Of a DNA stretch of 64,000 nt, positions 35,839-47,440 are shown piece by piece; the stretch's first letter is position 1; each line of letters starts with the position of its first letter. The notes beneath the pieces were generated by a model, which worked only from the letters and a program-made list of their open reading frames with translations, was not told where the DNA came from and did no database searches. The stretch comes from Rhabdophis nuchalis (Eukaryota > Chordata > Lepidosauria > Squamata > Natricidae): NCBI GenBank assembly GCA_039707465.1, contig CM077645.1, positions 62,467,850-62,531,849 of the forward strand, given 5' to 3'. Position numbers and translations under genes: made by a program.

Positions 35839-35840
35839 TA

Positions 35841-36206
35841 CAGGTAGCCTTCGACTTACAACAACAACTGAGCTGAAATTTTCTGTTGTTAAAAGAGACA
35901 TTTATTGAGTTTGGCCCCATTTTACGACCTTTGTTGTAACAGTTGTTAAGTGAATTGACTGCACTTGTTAAGTTGGTAATGCAGTTGTTAAGTGATGCTG
36001 CCTGGCAGAAGTTACAGAAAGGGATCAAATGACCCCGGGACATGCAACCATCATAAGTCAGTTGCCAAGTGTCTGAATTTTAATCATGTGATTATGGGAA
36101 TGCTGCCTTGGTCCTAAGTGTGAACAATGATCATAAGTCACTTTTTTCAGTGCCATGGTAACTTAAAATGTCCACTAAATGGACTGTTGTAAATCAAGGA
36201 CTACTG
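35841..36206. mobile_element. TA-flanked MITE, CAGGTAGTCCTCGAC family, full length
   Basis: Left CAGGTAGCCTTCGACTTACA, right AAATCAAGGACTACTG, with TA at both edges (35839-35840, 36207-36208). Interior has CCCCATTTTACGACCTTTGT, several TTGTTAAGTGA repeats and CATAAGTCACTTTTTTCAGT. It is the longest copy of this family in the window and lies 320 bp before the exon. Confidence 0.87.
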
Positions 36207-36528
36207 TATTATGTACTAAAAATATCAGAAAAGCCCAGCTCAACCTGTAACTGATTCAATGGCGTAGAAATCAAGGAAGCATGGAGAATGAGGGTTTTCT
36301 CTTGTGACTTCATGAAAACAAGCAAACAAACATTTCTGGTTTTATTATGATTTTTTCCCCAAGAATAGAAAGCCGTGTTATCACACAACTCAATTCCTTT
36401 GGAACATATAGTTCAGAAGCTCCATTTCCCATTAGTGGATAAATGTTAAATGAATCATTGATTGACTGTACTAAATATTCAATTTTCAATATACTTTATT
36501 AACATAAGGGTATTTTTTCTTTCTTCAG

Positions 36529-36636
36529 CAACTTTTGCGAGAGCGACAGCAGATGGCCAGCCGTCCTTTTGCTTCTGTGGATGTAGCACTCGAAATAGGA
36601 GCTGAGCAAACAGACTTTCTACGAGGTCCATTAGAG
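36529..36636 (+). CDS. Single internal exon of an unidentified host gene
   Basis: A polypyrimidine tract ending in ttctttcttcag lies directly before 36529 and a gtaggc donor follows 36636. The segment is 108 nt, exactly 36 codons. Frame 0 is open throughout; the other two plus-strand frames hit stop codons inside it, so both splice junctions are phase 0. The peptide begins QLLRERQQMASRPFASVDVA and ends EQTDFLRGPLE: a charged, helix-prone start followed by a mixed segment. I see no catalytic motif or membrane segment, and I do not recognise the protein family. The exon sits in otherwise repeat-rich, AT-rich DNA with no second exon found in the window, so flanking introns would exceed 27 kb on the right and 36 kb on the left. 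It could be an alternative exon. Gene identity is unknown; the exon call rests on splice sites, single-frame openness and codon-like composition. Confidence 0.68.
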
Positions 36637-37662
36637 GTAGGCACTGTGTCACTGACTAGGGACCATTTCAATTTGCATATTTATATTGCTAGTCTCATCT
36701 GCATCTGCTTCTGAAACCAAAAAGAGCAGGATTACCTGTAGCCAACAAGTTGAAGCTACATATGTTGTGTCATTTTCAAGGCTCATCATTTCAGTAGTGT
36801 AACATGAGCAGTAACAAAAGCCACTAGAGGATCCATTAGCCTAGCCTGCAATGACAATCTGCTCACCTGGCAGCCCTCTTTTTGGCAGACAACTGTTAGT
36901 TGCATGTATTAAACAAGCCTCATGTTTGGTCTTCTGAGGATACTGTGCCCCCTGGTTAACAGTTCATATCCATCTTAATTTACTAGGATTATACTTTAAA
37001 ATGAGATTTGCCTTGCATTTCTTTATTCAGATTTAATATTTTATGTTTGGAGAGATATTATTTATGGGTATATTATGTTTGTGATTAATGGATACATTCT
37101 AACATTTTTAATTGTAAAGGCAATGCTCTGAAAAAGAAATTATAAAATGCTACACAATGCAACATGGCAGGGAAGTAGCGTGAAAATGCACAAAAGAGAT
37201 TCTGGAAGCATCACCTAAAATAAAAGAGAACTGTGAATAAAGGATGATAATGACTACCTGACATAAACTAGGACCATCTTTTTCTTCAGTCTAGTCACAT
37301 AGTGCTGTATCTTTAACAACCATTGTTTATACAGTATATAATCATTAAAACACAAACACACACACACACAATGTTAGTTCTGATATTTTTCCAAATTATA
37401 AGGAAACTTGTGTTATATCTGTCATTTTTTAATTTGAGTTTTTTCTCATAAGGGAAACAAACAAGAACATGGATGTTAAGGAAAAAATAGAAGTATGACC
37501 TCTTGCTTGAATATTATTTCACAGATCTCATTGTAACCATAGTTCCTGCTCTCACAACTTAAAGAAACAGAAAACATTATATGTGCTTAGATATAAAAGT
37601 TACTTAAACTGAGACCTTGATTAATGGGAATAAGATAAGTGTGAGATTAACCAGTCTATTTA
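36637..37662. other. Intron downstream of the exon
   Basis: Begins with the donor site. Contains a short (AC)n at about 37352-37370 and no other recognised feature. Confidence 0.6.
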
Positions 37663-37664
37663 TA

Positions 37665-37745
37665 CAGGTAGTTCTCAAGTACTATAAGCCGCTTAATGAC
37701 AGTTGAAAGGTATGAGCGACATTCCAAAACTATATACAACCCTAT
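37665..37745. mobile_element. MITE fragment, CAGGTAGTCCTCGAC family
   Basis: CAGGTAGTTCTCAAGTACTA after TA at 37663-37664, then GCTTAATGACAGTTGAAAGG, matching the terminal 80 bp of the family. It is truncated next to a tRNA-derived SINE. Confidence 0.6.
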
Positions 37746-37748
37746 TTC

Positions 37749-38083
37749 AAAGTTAAAGTTCACACATATATGCTAGTTGTTCCCGACTCTAGGTGATGGT
37801 GCTCATTTCCATTTCAAAGCCAAAGAGCCAGCACTGTCTGAAGACATCTCCATGCAAAGTTGGCAGCTGGCATGACAAAACGCCAAAGGCTCACAGAACG
37901 CTATTACCTTCCCACCAAAGGTGGTTCCTATTTTTCTACTTGTTTCGAACTGCTAAGTTGGCATAAGTTGGGACAAATAATGGGAGTTCACTCGGTTAAG
38001 TGGTGCTAGGGATTCGAACTGCCTAACTGCTGACCTTTCTGATTGACAAGTTCAGTGTCTTAGCTAGTGAGCCACTGCATCCC
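37749..38083 (-). mobile_element. tRNA-derived SINE, near full length
   Basis: On the minus strand the head lies at 38083 with a TGGCTCACTAGCTAAG A box (38059-38074) and a B box of the AGTTCGAATCC type (38010-38020). The body includes the conserved block around CTTCCCACCAAAGGTGGT (plus strand, near 37910) and ends at CGGGAACAACTAGCA-type sequence near 37775. I recall this as a common snake SINE; the tRNA origin is visible, the family name is not certain. Confidence 0.78.
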
Positions 38084-38889
38084 TTTTTGTTTCAAAGCTA
38101 GGACAGCTAAAATGACACCATGGTCATTTGTCTTCATACAGACCATGGGAATGCTATAGCATTCTTCTCCCTGTCCTTCAGCCCCTATCCTGCAGTGCTC
38201 ATGCCTCCTGGAAACAGCCACCATTTTCATGGTCCCAACAATTCCTTGCAGAAATGGCAGCTGCTTTGAGAGCTTTCTGCAGGATAGGAGGCTGCCAATC
38301 TGCTGTCCATTATGAGACTGCAAAGTTCTCCTGCCTTTTGCCTTCAGATATTCAGCCAAATCTTGCAAAGAACCAGTGTCCTCTATTTTTTTGCACAACT
38401 TTTGGAGATGGCTTATTTTTTTTAGTTCAAGAGAAAAAGTCACAGAAAGAGTTTATTTCCTTGTCATTTCATTCATCCACCCTTCAGCCTGGAGTCAAGG
38501 TAAGGTTTTTAAAGGGGTTAGAAATTGGAAAGCAGAGGAAGAATTTAGTCTGCATGCGCAGAAGTGTCACACGTGCAAACTGGTAGTAAAAAAAATAGAA
38601 ACCTACCATTGCTCCCAATGCCCAGCAGATCAGTGGCAGGCTGATGGGTGCACAAAGCTCTGAAAGACTGGTTTCTTTTTTGCTACACAAAAGCTGGGCA
38701 CCTTGGCAGGATAAGGACAGGGGCAGAATTAAAATTGCAGGCATGCCCAGGGTTTTTCTCCCTCATTCTTGCTCACTGGCAAGGGAACTAGCTGTGTGGT
38801 GGGCCTGCATGCAGGGTGGGGGAATCCCTGAGAGACCTCTCATAACTGTGCTTGTGCCTGTGTTTGCCTCCCAGGACTCCTCCCCCCAC
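38084..38889. other. GC-richer block with overlapping open frames on both strands
   Basis: Frames at 38128-38586 (+, 152 codons) and 38060-38443 (-, 127 codons) overlap. Neither has a domain I recognise. The block lies between a SINE and an L2-like end, which suggests an unidentified old repeat rather than a gene. Confidence 0.4.
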
Positions 38890-39058
38890 CCATTCTCCAT
38901 TTAATTTGGTTTTAGCGCAGGATCTTTATCAAATAAGTTTTTTAAATTTTTTATGTGATTTTGTATGTATTTTAATATTCCTATGCGCCGCCCTGGGTCC
39001 GTTTGGAGAAGGGCGGGGTATAAATTTAATAAAATAAAATAAAATAAATTTAATACCT
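38890..39058 (+). mobile_element. L2-like LINE 3' end
   Basis: Carries the GCGCCGCCCTGGGTCCGTTT block near 38985, a GGCGGGGTATAAATT motif and an AATAAAATAAAATAAA tail, in the same order as the other L2-like copies. Only the 3' untranslated end remains. Confidence 0.75.
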
Positions 39059-39764
39059 TGTGCATGTATTTAACAAATGCATTGTGAAGAGCAGGGGTGA
39101 CTGGTCATTACATGAAGCAATTCGTTTAACATTGTTCCTACTTTTGACTTTAATGAGCAGGTTCCATTACCTGTAATAAGAATCAATCCTGCATGTATAT
39201 TCTGTATACAAAGTAACAAATTATTTGCTCCTAGAAGAGATACAGATTGTAGAGATATCTAATAGGCTTTGCTTATGTTTGCTTTTCTTTTACCCCTACA
39301 TAATCAATTAAGTAGTAGACAGTAGGTAGTGATAGAGACAGCCAAACTTCTGATGTTTTAGAATATAACTCCCAGGAATATGAACTAGTTTAGCAAATAG
39401 ACAAGGATTATGACTGTCATCTGAAATATCTAGTGAGTCCCATACTGCTTTTTTTGTTTTTGCTTCCATGGCTCAAACAGCCACATTGTGTATATATGAG
39501 TAACTAAACTAAGTATGTGAGGAACCAGCTGTGTTATAGGTATCAGAAATTAGATAACATATGTTAATAGAGATAGGTTTTATCTCTGTAAAATTATGAT
39601 AGTGTGCTGGCCCTGGAACAGAATTACACTGACTAAATCACAAAATATTTTTATTTTAGTCTATTTGAATAGCAGTGGCATTCCTTTCTTAAAGAAGGTA
39701 ATTAAGATCCTCAGCAACCAGTGCATTTCCACAGAACATTTATTGGGCATATTGAAGGATAAAT

Positions 39765-41560
39765 CAGCAGGCTTACTCTGAGTTTCCTCCTATCTACATC
39801 AAGTTGCGTAGGCGACTGCAAGCTACCACATGTTTATTGGACCCGTGTCCCTCCTGGCTTGTACTGGCATCCTGGGAGGTGACACGAGGCTGGCTCCAGG
39901 AGTTAGTCAACGCTTCTTTGAGTGAGGGGTTCTTGCCGGCCGTCTTTAAAGAGGCGGTGGTGAGGCCCCTCCTCAAGAAGCCTTCCCTGGACCCAGCTTT
40001 GTTAGCTAATTATCATCCCGTCTCCAACCTTTGCTTTTTGGCAAAGGTTGTTGAGAGTGTGGTGGCACAACAGTTTCCACGTCACTTGGAGGAAATTGAT
40101 TATCTGGACCCGCGCCAGTCTGGCTTCCGGCCTGGCCACAGCACGGAGACGGCATTGGTCTCATTGGTGGATGATCTCTGGAGGGCCAGAGATGGGGGTT
40201 GTTCCTCCATCCTGGTCCTATTAGACCTCTCGGCGACTTTTGATACCATTGACCATGGTATCCTATTGCATCGGCTGGAGGGGTTGGGGGTGAGGGGCAC
40301 CGTTTTGCGGTGGTTCTCGTCCTACCTCTCCGGTCGAGTGCAATTTGTATTGGCAGGTGGGCAGAGGTCGACCTCGAGGCCTCTCACTTGTGGGGTGCCG
40401 CAGGGGTTGGTCCTCTCGCCTCTCCTGTTTAATGCATATATGAAGCCACTGGGCAAGATCATACGTGGGTTTGGGGTAGATTACCATCTGTATGCAGATG
40501 ACACCCAGCTGTACATCTCTACCCCAAACCACCCCAACGATGCCGTCGAAATGATGTCCCGGTGTCTGGAAGCCGTGCGGATCTGGATGGGAAGTAACAG
40601 ACTCAAGCTCAACCCATCCAAGACTGAGTGGCTGTGCCTACCGGCGCCCCGGTTCAACCAGCTGATTCCATCACTGGCCATTGGGGGCGAACATCTGGCT
40701 CCCGTGGATCGGGCACGCAACTTGGGCTTCCTCCTAGATGCCTGGCTGTCAATGGATGACCATCTGACAGCCGTGGCAAGGGGGGCGTTTCACCAGGTTC
40801 GCCTGGTGCGCCAGTTGCGTCCCCTATTGGACCGGGACGACCTTCGCATAGTCACTCATGCGCTTGTGACGTCCCGTCTAGACTACTGTAACGCTCTCTA
40901 CATGGGGCTCCCCTTGAGATGCACCCGAAGGCTGCAGCTGGTCCAGAATGCGGCCACGCGGGCAGTTCTGGGAGTCACTAGATACTCCCACATAACACCA
41001 CTCCTGCGCGGGCTTCACTGACTGACTGTGGCCTTTCGGGTGCGTTTCAAGGTGTTGGTTATTATCTTCAAAGCGCTCCATGGCACAGGACCTAGTTATT
41101 TGCGGGATCGTATCCTGCCCCATACATCCCTTCGGCCGATTCGCTCTCACAGAGAGGGACTTCTCCGGGTGCTGTCCACTAGGCAATGCCAGCGGGCGAT
41201 GCCCAGGGGAAGGGCCTTCTCTGTGGCGGGCCCAACCCTCTGGAATGACCTCCCCCCTGACATTAGAACGACCGCGGACCTCCGCTCCTTCCGCCAGAAA
41301 CTCAAAACCCACCTGTTTCAACCAGCCGGCCTGGGCTAATTCCATGCTTCCCGCCTCAGTTTGTAATTTTAAATTATGGGATTAGGTTTTAAGGTTAAGT
41401 TTTTAATTTTTATAAATTTGTACAGGGGATTATTTAATTCGATTTTAGTTTATTTGTAATGTTGATGTCACTTTTTAATTTTTTACCTGTACACTGCCCC
41501 GAGTCCCTTTGGGGAGAGGGGGCGGTCTAGAATTCTAATAAAATCAAAATCAAATCAAAA
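39765..41560 (+). mobile_element. L2-like non-LTR retrotransposon, 5'-truncated, one nonsense codon
   Basis: The reading frame runs from about 39756 to 41339 with one in-frame stop, TGA at 41019-41021. Reverse transcriptase motifs are present: the LDLSATFDTIDH block with the first catalytic aspartate at 40224-40226, a GVPQG block near 40395, and YADD at 40491-40502. Downstream comes the C-terminal LDYCNALYMGLPL block and the terminal WNDLPPDIRTTADLRSF stretch. The 3' region carries CCGAGTCCCTTTGGGGAGAG near 41500 and ends in an AAAATC-rich tail. The endonuclease half is missing, as in normal 5' truncation. The second copy at 43.4-44.1 kb has TGG where this one has TGA (HWLPV against H*LTV), so a single G-to-A change broke the frame. 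The LINE class is clear; assignment to the L2/CR1-like group is from family knowledge. Confidence 0.9.
39804..41339 (+). pseudogene. L2-like reverse transcriptase ORF interrupted by one TGA
   Basis: The two open parts, 39804-41021 and 41028-41339, are in the same frame and separated only by the TGA codon at 41019. There is no ATG at the left end: the frame opens after a TGA at 39753-39755 and the first similarity to LINE proteins (ATTCLLDPCPSWL) starts around 39820. The catalytic residues of the RT palm are intact, with one A-to-T change in the conserved SAAFDT block. The protein copies element RNA at the target site in intact relatives. This copy lacks the endonuclease domain and carries the stop, so it should be inactive. 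Confidence 0.85.
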
Positions 41561-41561
41561 G

Positions 41562-43355
41562 TGCACAGTAAGAAGAAAAGAGAGGATGCTTAGGAAAAGC
41601 AAATATCTTCTCTTTATAAAGGAGCATATGGAAGGAAAATAAGGAAAGTGTCCTTTATTTCTGCTGAATTATTTTAAAACAAGGATGAAGCTGGGTTTGT
41701 GCTATGTAGATGGGCATGTGTACATGAACCTGGAATCAAGAAAAGGACATAAAAATGTTGGAATTGTAATGTTCGAGAGAACATATTTTTAGGATATCAA
41801 ACGACAGAGAAGATCTTCAGGAAATATATGCTTTTTATTATTTTTTAATTAAATGCTCAAAATAAACATCAACAGTTAATTGCTGCCCTTTTGTATGACA
41901 TGTTTATCTACAAACCAGTCAATAGAGAAACTGAAACATTTTAATTGTATATTTTTAAAGTGGTTAATAACCCCCCTTCCTGAATTCTGGTAATTTTATT
42001 TGTGTTTATTTGTGTTCACTGTATGCCTTTGTTTGACTTTTGATACTAAAACATATCTGAGGTATGAATGTTAACATTTCTGGGAAAGGATTACAACCTG
42101 CAGAAATAAAGTGCATTGCTCTAAATATTTAGTAATCTGTTGCACTGTATTGATTGTTCTGTGGTATCTACAACATAAAGTTCGATATAAAGAAAGAACA
42201 CTATATGACAAAATTAAATTACCAGTCTGCTCTGAACTTATAAAAGCAAATAATAAAAAATACACTTCCCCTAAATTGTTACAGTTTCTCATAGCCCATA
42301 GAGTTGCATTATAATTATTTTTCTGAAAATTCTGCAATAAAAGAAGCCATTTCCTTATTATTTTATTTTTACATTTTTATTTTATTACATTTGTGTCGTG
42401 ATTTATTGGAAATAAACCTTCATATAATACTTCCATCAATTTATTTGGAAGTGAATTCCATTTAATAGTCTTAATCATGCTTGCTTTAACTACTGTGGTC
42501 CTTACTAAATATATCTGTTAGTTGGCACCAGTAGACAAGATGCATATAATGGATGAATGAATGCACCAGTAGAATGGACGCATATACTGTATATGATTGC
42601 CATAGCACCTATTATTTAGTGTATTGGAATAAATATATATTTTCCAATCCAGCAAACAGTGCATTTATACTGGTAGTGAAATCATAATTTCTTTTCATTC
42701 AACTTCTTTAACCAACTTTCCTGTATTGAAAGCTAATTTTGGATTAGATATAATTTCAGAAGCACCATTTTATTTTATGGCAGTAGCTCTGACAGCTTTG
42801 ATTATGTGAGTTTGACCTGTGGATTTTTTTTTTGTTAAATGTAGTGTGAGAACCATTATATAGTACCAATTGTGTTATATAAGTCTTCTATCAAGCTTGT
42901 ATAAATTCATTAACACATACACACGTACATTTTAGAATGGGATATTTAATAGTTTCAACAACCACTTTGATTCTTGGGGCTACCATTCATTCATTCCTTC
43001 ATTAAGTCATTGCTTACGAGAGCTGCAGGGAACGTGGTAAGGTCACTACCAGTGTAGGAGATTTGGGGGATAGTCTAATATAAATAAGTATGTTAAACCA
43101 AGTGGAAGCTGACTATTATTGGGTTTGTTTTTGTTTTACCTACCCACCTCTAAAATTACACTTAACTGTCAATTTGGGACATTTTAGAGCCACTAAAATG
43201 GGGCTTGATGCCACCTATGGCTTAGAGTTAACAGGTGATTATATATATTTAATAGCAATCTTTCAGCTTCCCCAGTTCGCTTAATGTTGGTCACGCAGGA
43301 ATTCAAGGAATGAATAACATTTAAAATATATTTTTATAAATAACTGAAGGCAGCA
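41562..43355. other. Unassigned DNA between two L2-like LINEs
   Basis: AT-rich, no recognisable coding signal; small open frames here have ordinary composition. Confidence 0.5.
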
Positions 43356-44336
43356 AACCCACTGGATGGGAAGTAACGGACTCAGGCTCAACCCGACCAA
43401 GACCGAGTGGCTGTGGTTTCCGGCTGCCCGATTCAACCAGCTTACTCCATCACTGGCCATAGGGGGCGAACATCTTGCCCCGGTGGATGGGGCGCGCAAT
43501 TTGGGTGTCCTCCTGGATGCCCGGCTGTCCATGGAAGATCAAGTGACAGCCGTGGCCAGGAGGGCGTTTTACCAGGTACGCCTGGTTCGCCAATTGCGCC
43601 CCCTATTGGATCGGGACGCCCTTCGCACAGTCACTCATGCGTTCGTGACATCCCGACTGGACTATTGTAACTCTCTCTACATGGGGCTTCCCTTGAGGTG
43701 CACCCGGAGACTTCAGCTAGTCCAGAATGCAGCCGCGCGAGCAATTATGGGGACCGCAAGGTCTACCCACGTAACACCGCTCTTGCGCGAGCTGCACTGG
43801 CTACCTGTCGTCTTCCGGGTGCGCTTCAATGTGTTAATTATCATCTTTAAAGCGCTCCATGGCTCGGGACCTAGCTATCTGCGGGATCGGATCCTGCCTC
43901 ATACATCCTCACGGCCGATTCGCTCCCACAGAGAGGGACTTCTCCGGGTGCCGTCCACTAGACTTTGTCAGCGGGCGACACCCAGGGGAAGGGCTCTCTC
44001 TGTGGCGGGCCCGGCCCTCTGGAACGACCTTCCCCCCGATATTAGGATGACCACGGACCTCCGCTCCTTCCGTCTTAAATTAAAAACTCACTTTTTCTGT
44101 CTGGCCGGCCTGGGATAGTCTCCCTGTCTTGGGGTTTTTATTGGGTAGTTTTTAGCATAGTTAGTTTTATGGGAATTTTAGCACAGGTTAAGTTTAATTT
44201 GGTTTTAGAACTGTTTGTATTTTTTTTAATTGTTTTTATTCTACCTGTGCACCGCCCCGAGTCCCCATGGGGAGAGGGAGCGGTTTATAAGTATTAAATT
44301 CATTCATTCATTCATTCATTCAAATTCATTCATTCA
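43356..44336 (+). mobile_element. L2-like LINE, 3' third only
   Basis: An open frame at 43366-44118 encodes the part of the L2-like ORF downstream of YADD, starting at the MGSNGLRLNPTKTEWL block and ending AGLG-stop. It has no internal stop. It aligns in order with the copy at 40.6-41.3 kb, including NLGVLLDARLSMEDQ, LDYCNSLYMGLPLRCTRRL, and the terminal FRLKLKTHFF block. The 3' end has CCGAGTCCCCATGGGGAGAG near 44255 and a TTCA-repeat tail at 44305-44335. The 5' truncation falls just inside the RT domain. The open frame despite truncation suggests a fairly young insertion. Confidence 0.88.
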
Positions 44337-46044
44337 CTATCTACTCCTTCCTCTTCCTGTAAAAGAATCTATGAGGTGAGTTGGGCCAAAAGAGAATGAC
44401 TGGTCCAAAGTCATTTAAGCTTTGTGCCTGTGGAAGGACTCGAATTCATAGGTTTTAATATAACAGTGAAATTCATGGGCCTTGAAAAAAATACTTTGAA
44501 TATTTGAATTGTACAAATTTATTTCCACACCTTCCTTTAGAAACCAGATCAAGCCAGATCCTTCATTGTAAATAATGATATACATATACTGCATATGGAG
44601 TTTTGATCAGTGGGATTGGAATGTGGCAACTTGGTGACAGATTAAAATCATTAATTAATAAATTTGCAGTTATTCTTGTTTTATTACTTCTTGCTTAATT
44701 TTATATGATTTCTTACATTTATATGCTCTTTAGCATTTTTTAAAGGTTGCTTTATGACAAACTTTATGGGGATATTAAAAATAGACTGTTAAAATGGAAG
44801 AAGAAACGAAGAAGTTACAATTAAATGTAAGGTAAAGGAGGTACGAGAGATAGGGTAATATGTATAAGATGTTTCTTTTTGGTGAAGAGGTAAATAGGTT
44901 TTTATTATTAGATTAGATATATTTTCTTCAAATGCTCAAAGTTTACATAGAGGTATTACTATTGTTTAATCCCCATAATTACTATGGAATGTAGATTGGC
45001 CTGAAATAAAGTGACTGGCCACAGTACCATAGTAAGCAATGGCTGCATTTCACTTTTAATTTAATCTTTAAACTATACAAATTTAGTGTATGGTGTATGG
45101 TGTCCTAACATCAGGGCCAAACCTAAGGACAATACAGTGAAATCCAACTGAGTCCAATTCTTTATTTGCTTATACCTCATAGATGAAATCTTACCAGATT
45201 AAAGCTAAAAACTTCTAACATAACAGACACACTATGGAAGATTCTAGGATGAAATTCTTCCTCTTTGCCCCATCCAGTTTGGGAATGCAGTCTCTTAATT
45301 TGGGCTTCTCTCTCTGGTTCCTTCTTGGGAAATCGCAGGTTATAAAGGAAAAGTTTCAAAATGCTTGAAGCTGCTTCATTTTTTGGCAGAATGGATGAGC
45401 ATAGGAAAATAGATCCTTTCACTGTCACTAACCTTGCCAAGTTTCAAATGGATACACATTCAAACATTTTACATTTACATAGTACATTTTCAAAATATCT
45501 CCTTTGCAACTCTTTTAGATGGCTAGAAAAAAAATGACACATCATCCTATAAAATTTGTAATTAAAAATTGTAGACTTGGCTGAACCCAGTCCAGAAAGT
45601 GCCCTATTTCAATTTTTAAAAATCCAAATTATATAAACTAATTAGGTCCTACCTTTCTAATTCCTTTTCATGTTCCAAGTTTTAAATTTTCCCTTGTAAC
45701 GTGGTATGGCTATGCTATCTGTGATTACTGGGTTTTCTTGGTCGGCACAGCATGTAGACAGCATTTGTAGTGATTACAGGCTACAAAGCAGGAATTATCT
45801 TCTTTCTGCTGCAAGTAATGTCATGCAGCTCTACCTGCATGCTTCTGAAATGAGGATTTGGGTTCTGTCATCTCAGAAGGGAATGAATGGTGAAATCCTC
45901 TTCATTTCCCCAGTTTTTCCTCCATTTCTATCCTGTCCCCCTCCCTCTTTTCTTCAAGACCAGTGGCACTTGTTGCTTTTGGGTCTTTCCTCTGTTGTAA
46001 CTGACACAGAAGTCCTCTCCACCTGTACCACACAGATACCTGCC
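44337..46044. other. Unassigned intronic-type DNA
   Basis: A 136-codon frame at 45706-46116 runs into the CR1 tail and has no recognisable domain; otherwise featureless. Confidence 0.5.
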
Positions 46045-46964
46045 ACTTACAATACAATATATAATAGCAGAGTTGGAAGGGACCTTGGAGGTCTTCTAGT
46101 CCAACCCCCTGCGTAGGCAGGAAACCCTATATCAGTGATGGCTAACCTTTTTTGGCTCACGTGCCAAAAGCGGGGGGAGTGCAGGGGGGATTGTGCGTGG
46201 GCATGTCACACTCATAATGCTATGTGCGCGACCCCCTGCTTTTGGCGCACTTTTTCCATCCTCCCCAGGCTCCAGAGGGTTTCTAGGAGCCTGGGGAGGG
46301 TGAAAACAGCCTTCCCCCACCTCCAGAGGCTTCACAAGCTTCCCTGAAGCCTCCAGAGGGTGAAAATGGCCTCAAAAGAAGGCCTAAATCAGCTGGCCAG
46401 CGCACATGCACGCTGGAGCTGACAGGGCAACGCCTCGCATGCCCTAAAAAATGGTTCCATGTGCCACCTGTGGCACCCGTGCCATAGGTTTGCCATCAAG
46501 GCCCTATACATTTCAGACAAATGGCTACCCAACATCTTCTTAAAGATTTCCAGTGTTTGGGCATTCACAACTTCTGGAGGCAAGCTGTTCCACTGATTAA
46601 TTTAACTGATTAATTTAATTAATTCTTACTGTCAGAAAATTTCTCCTCAGTTCTAAGTTGCTTCTCTCCTTGATTAGTTTCCACCCATTGCTTCTTGTTC
46701 TACCCTCAGGTGCCTTGGACAATAGTTTGACTCCCTCTTCTTTGTGGCAACCCCTGAGATATTGGAACACTGTTAACATGTATCCGATAGTCCTTTTCTT
46801 TGAACTAGACATACCCAGTTCCTGCAACCGTTCTTCATATGTCTTGTCTCCAGTCCCCTAATCATCTTTGTTGTTATTCTCTGCACTCTTTCTAGAGTCT
46901 CCACATCTTTTCAACGTCTTTGCAACTAAAACTGAATGCAGTATTCCAAGTGTGGCCTTACCTT
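46045..46964 (-). mobile_element. CR1 LINE 3' half, split by a hAT insertion
   Basis: The minus strand has the CR1 3' end (AGAGTTGGAAGGGACCTTGG in the plus strand at about 46070) at 46045-46132 and resumes at 46510 with SLPPEVV-type coding. ELGM...VFQYLRGCHKEEGVKLLSK lies at 46615-46827. The two parts are separated by the element at 46133-46501, which duplicated ccctata at its borders. Small deletions break the CR1 frame elsewhere. Confidence 0.87.
46133..46501. mobile_element. hAT-type MITE, CAGTGATGGC family, inside CR1
   Basis: Starts CAGTGATGGCTAACC and ends GGTTTGCCATCAAGG. Flanks ccctatat (46125-46132) and ccctatac (46502-46509). It separates two parts of a CR1 LINE that are otherwise colinear, so it is younger than that CR1. 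Confidence 0.9.
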
Positions 46965-47440
46965 ACTTGAGGATAGAACGTACTATAGATTCTTTTTATT
47001 TGTTTCTCCCTCCCATAATCACAGCCACGCTTTATTTTATTAATATTTGATTTAATTAACTGAATAAAACAGTGTATTAAGCTATTTGAATAATTCAATT
47101 ACACCTCATGTATGAATAGTCTTATTGTTGTTGTTTATAATAATACCCAGCTGCTATGATAAAAAATATGGTGTTCTAAATACAATAGCATAATTCCAAA
47201 CGTGATTTTAGATTCCCTAGAGACATAGTCCATAGGGGACTGTTTTAAATTATTGAAGGGATAGGAATGACAATAATTAAAAGAGTATGAAATGAACAGA
47301 CAGAGAAGGACTAATGGGATTAGGTCACATACAAATAGCAAGGTTATGGATTTGGGATAGATCACTCAAGAACAGAAGAACATGGTATAAAAGTGAGCTC
47401 GAGCTGTAATCATTATTTCTCTCTCCTTAGAAGCATTCAG

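Noticed and set aside
39794..41345. Minus-strand frames up to 155 codons
   Set aside because: They are antisense shadows of the L2-like reverse transcriptase.
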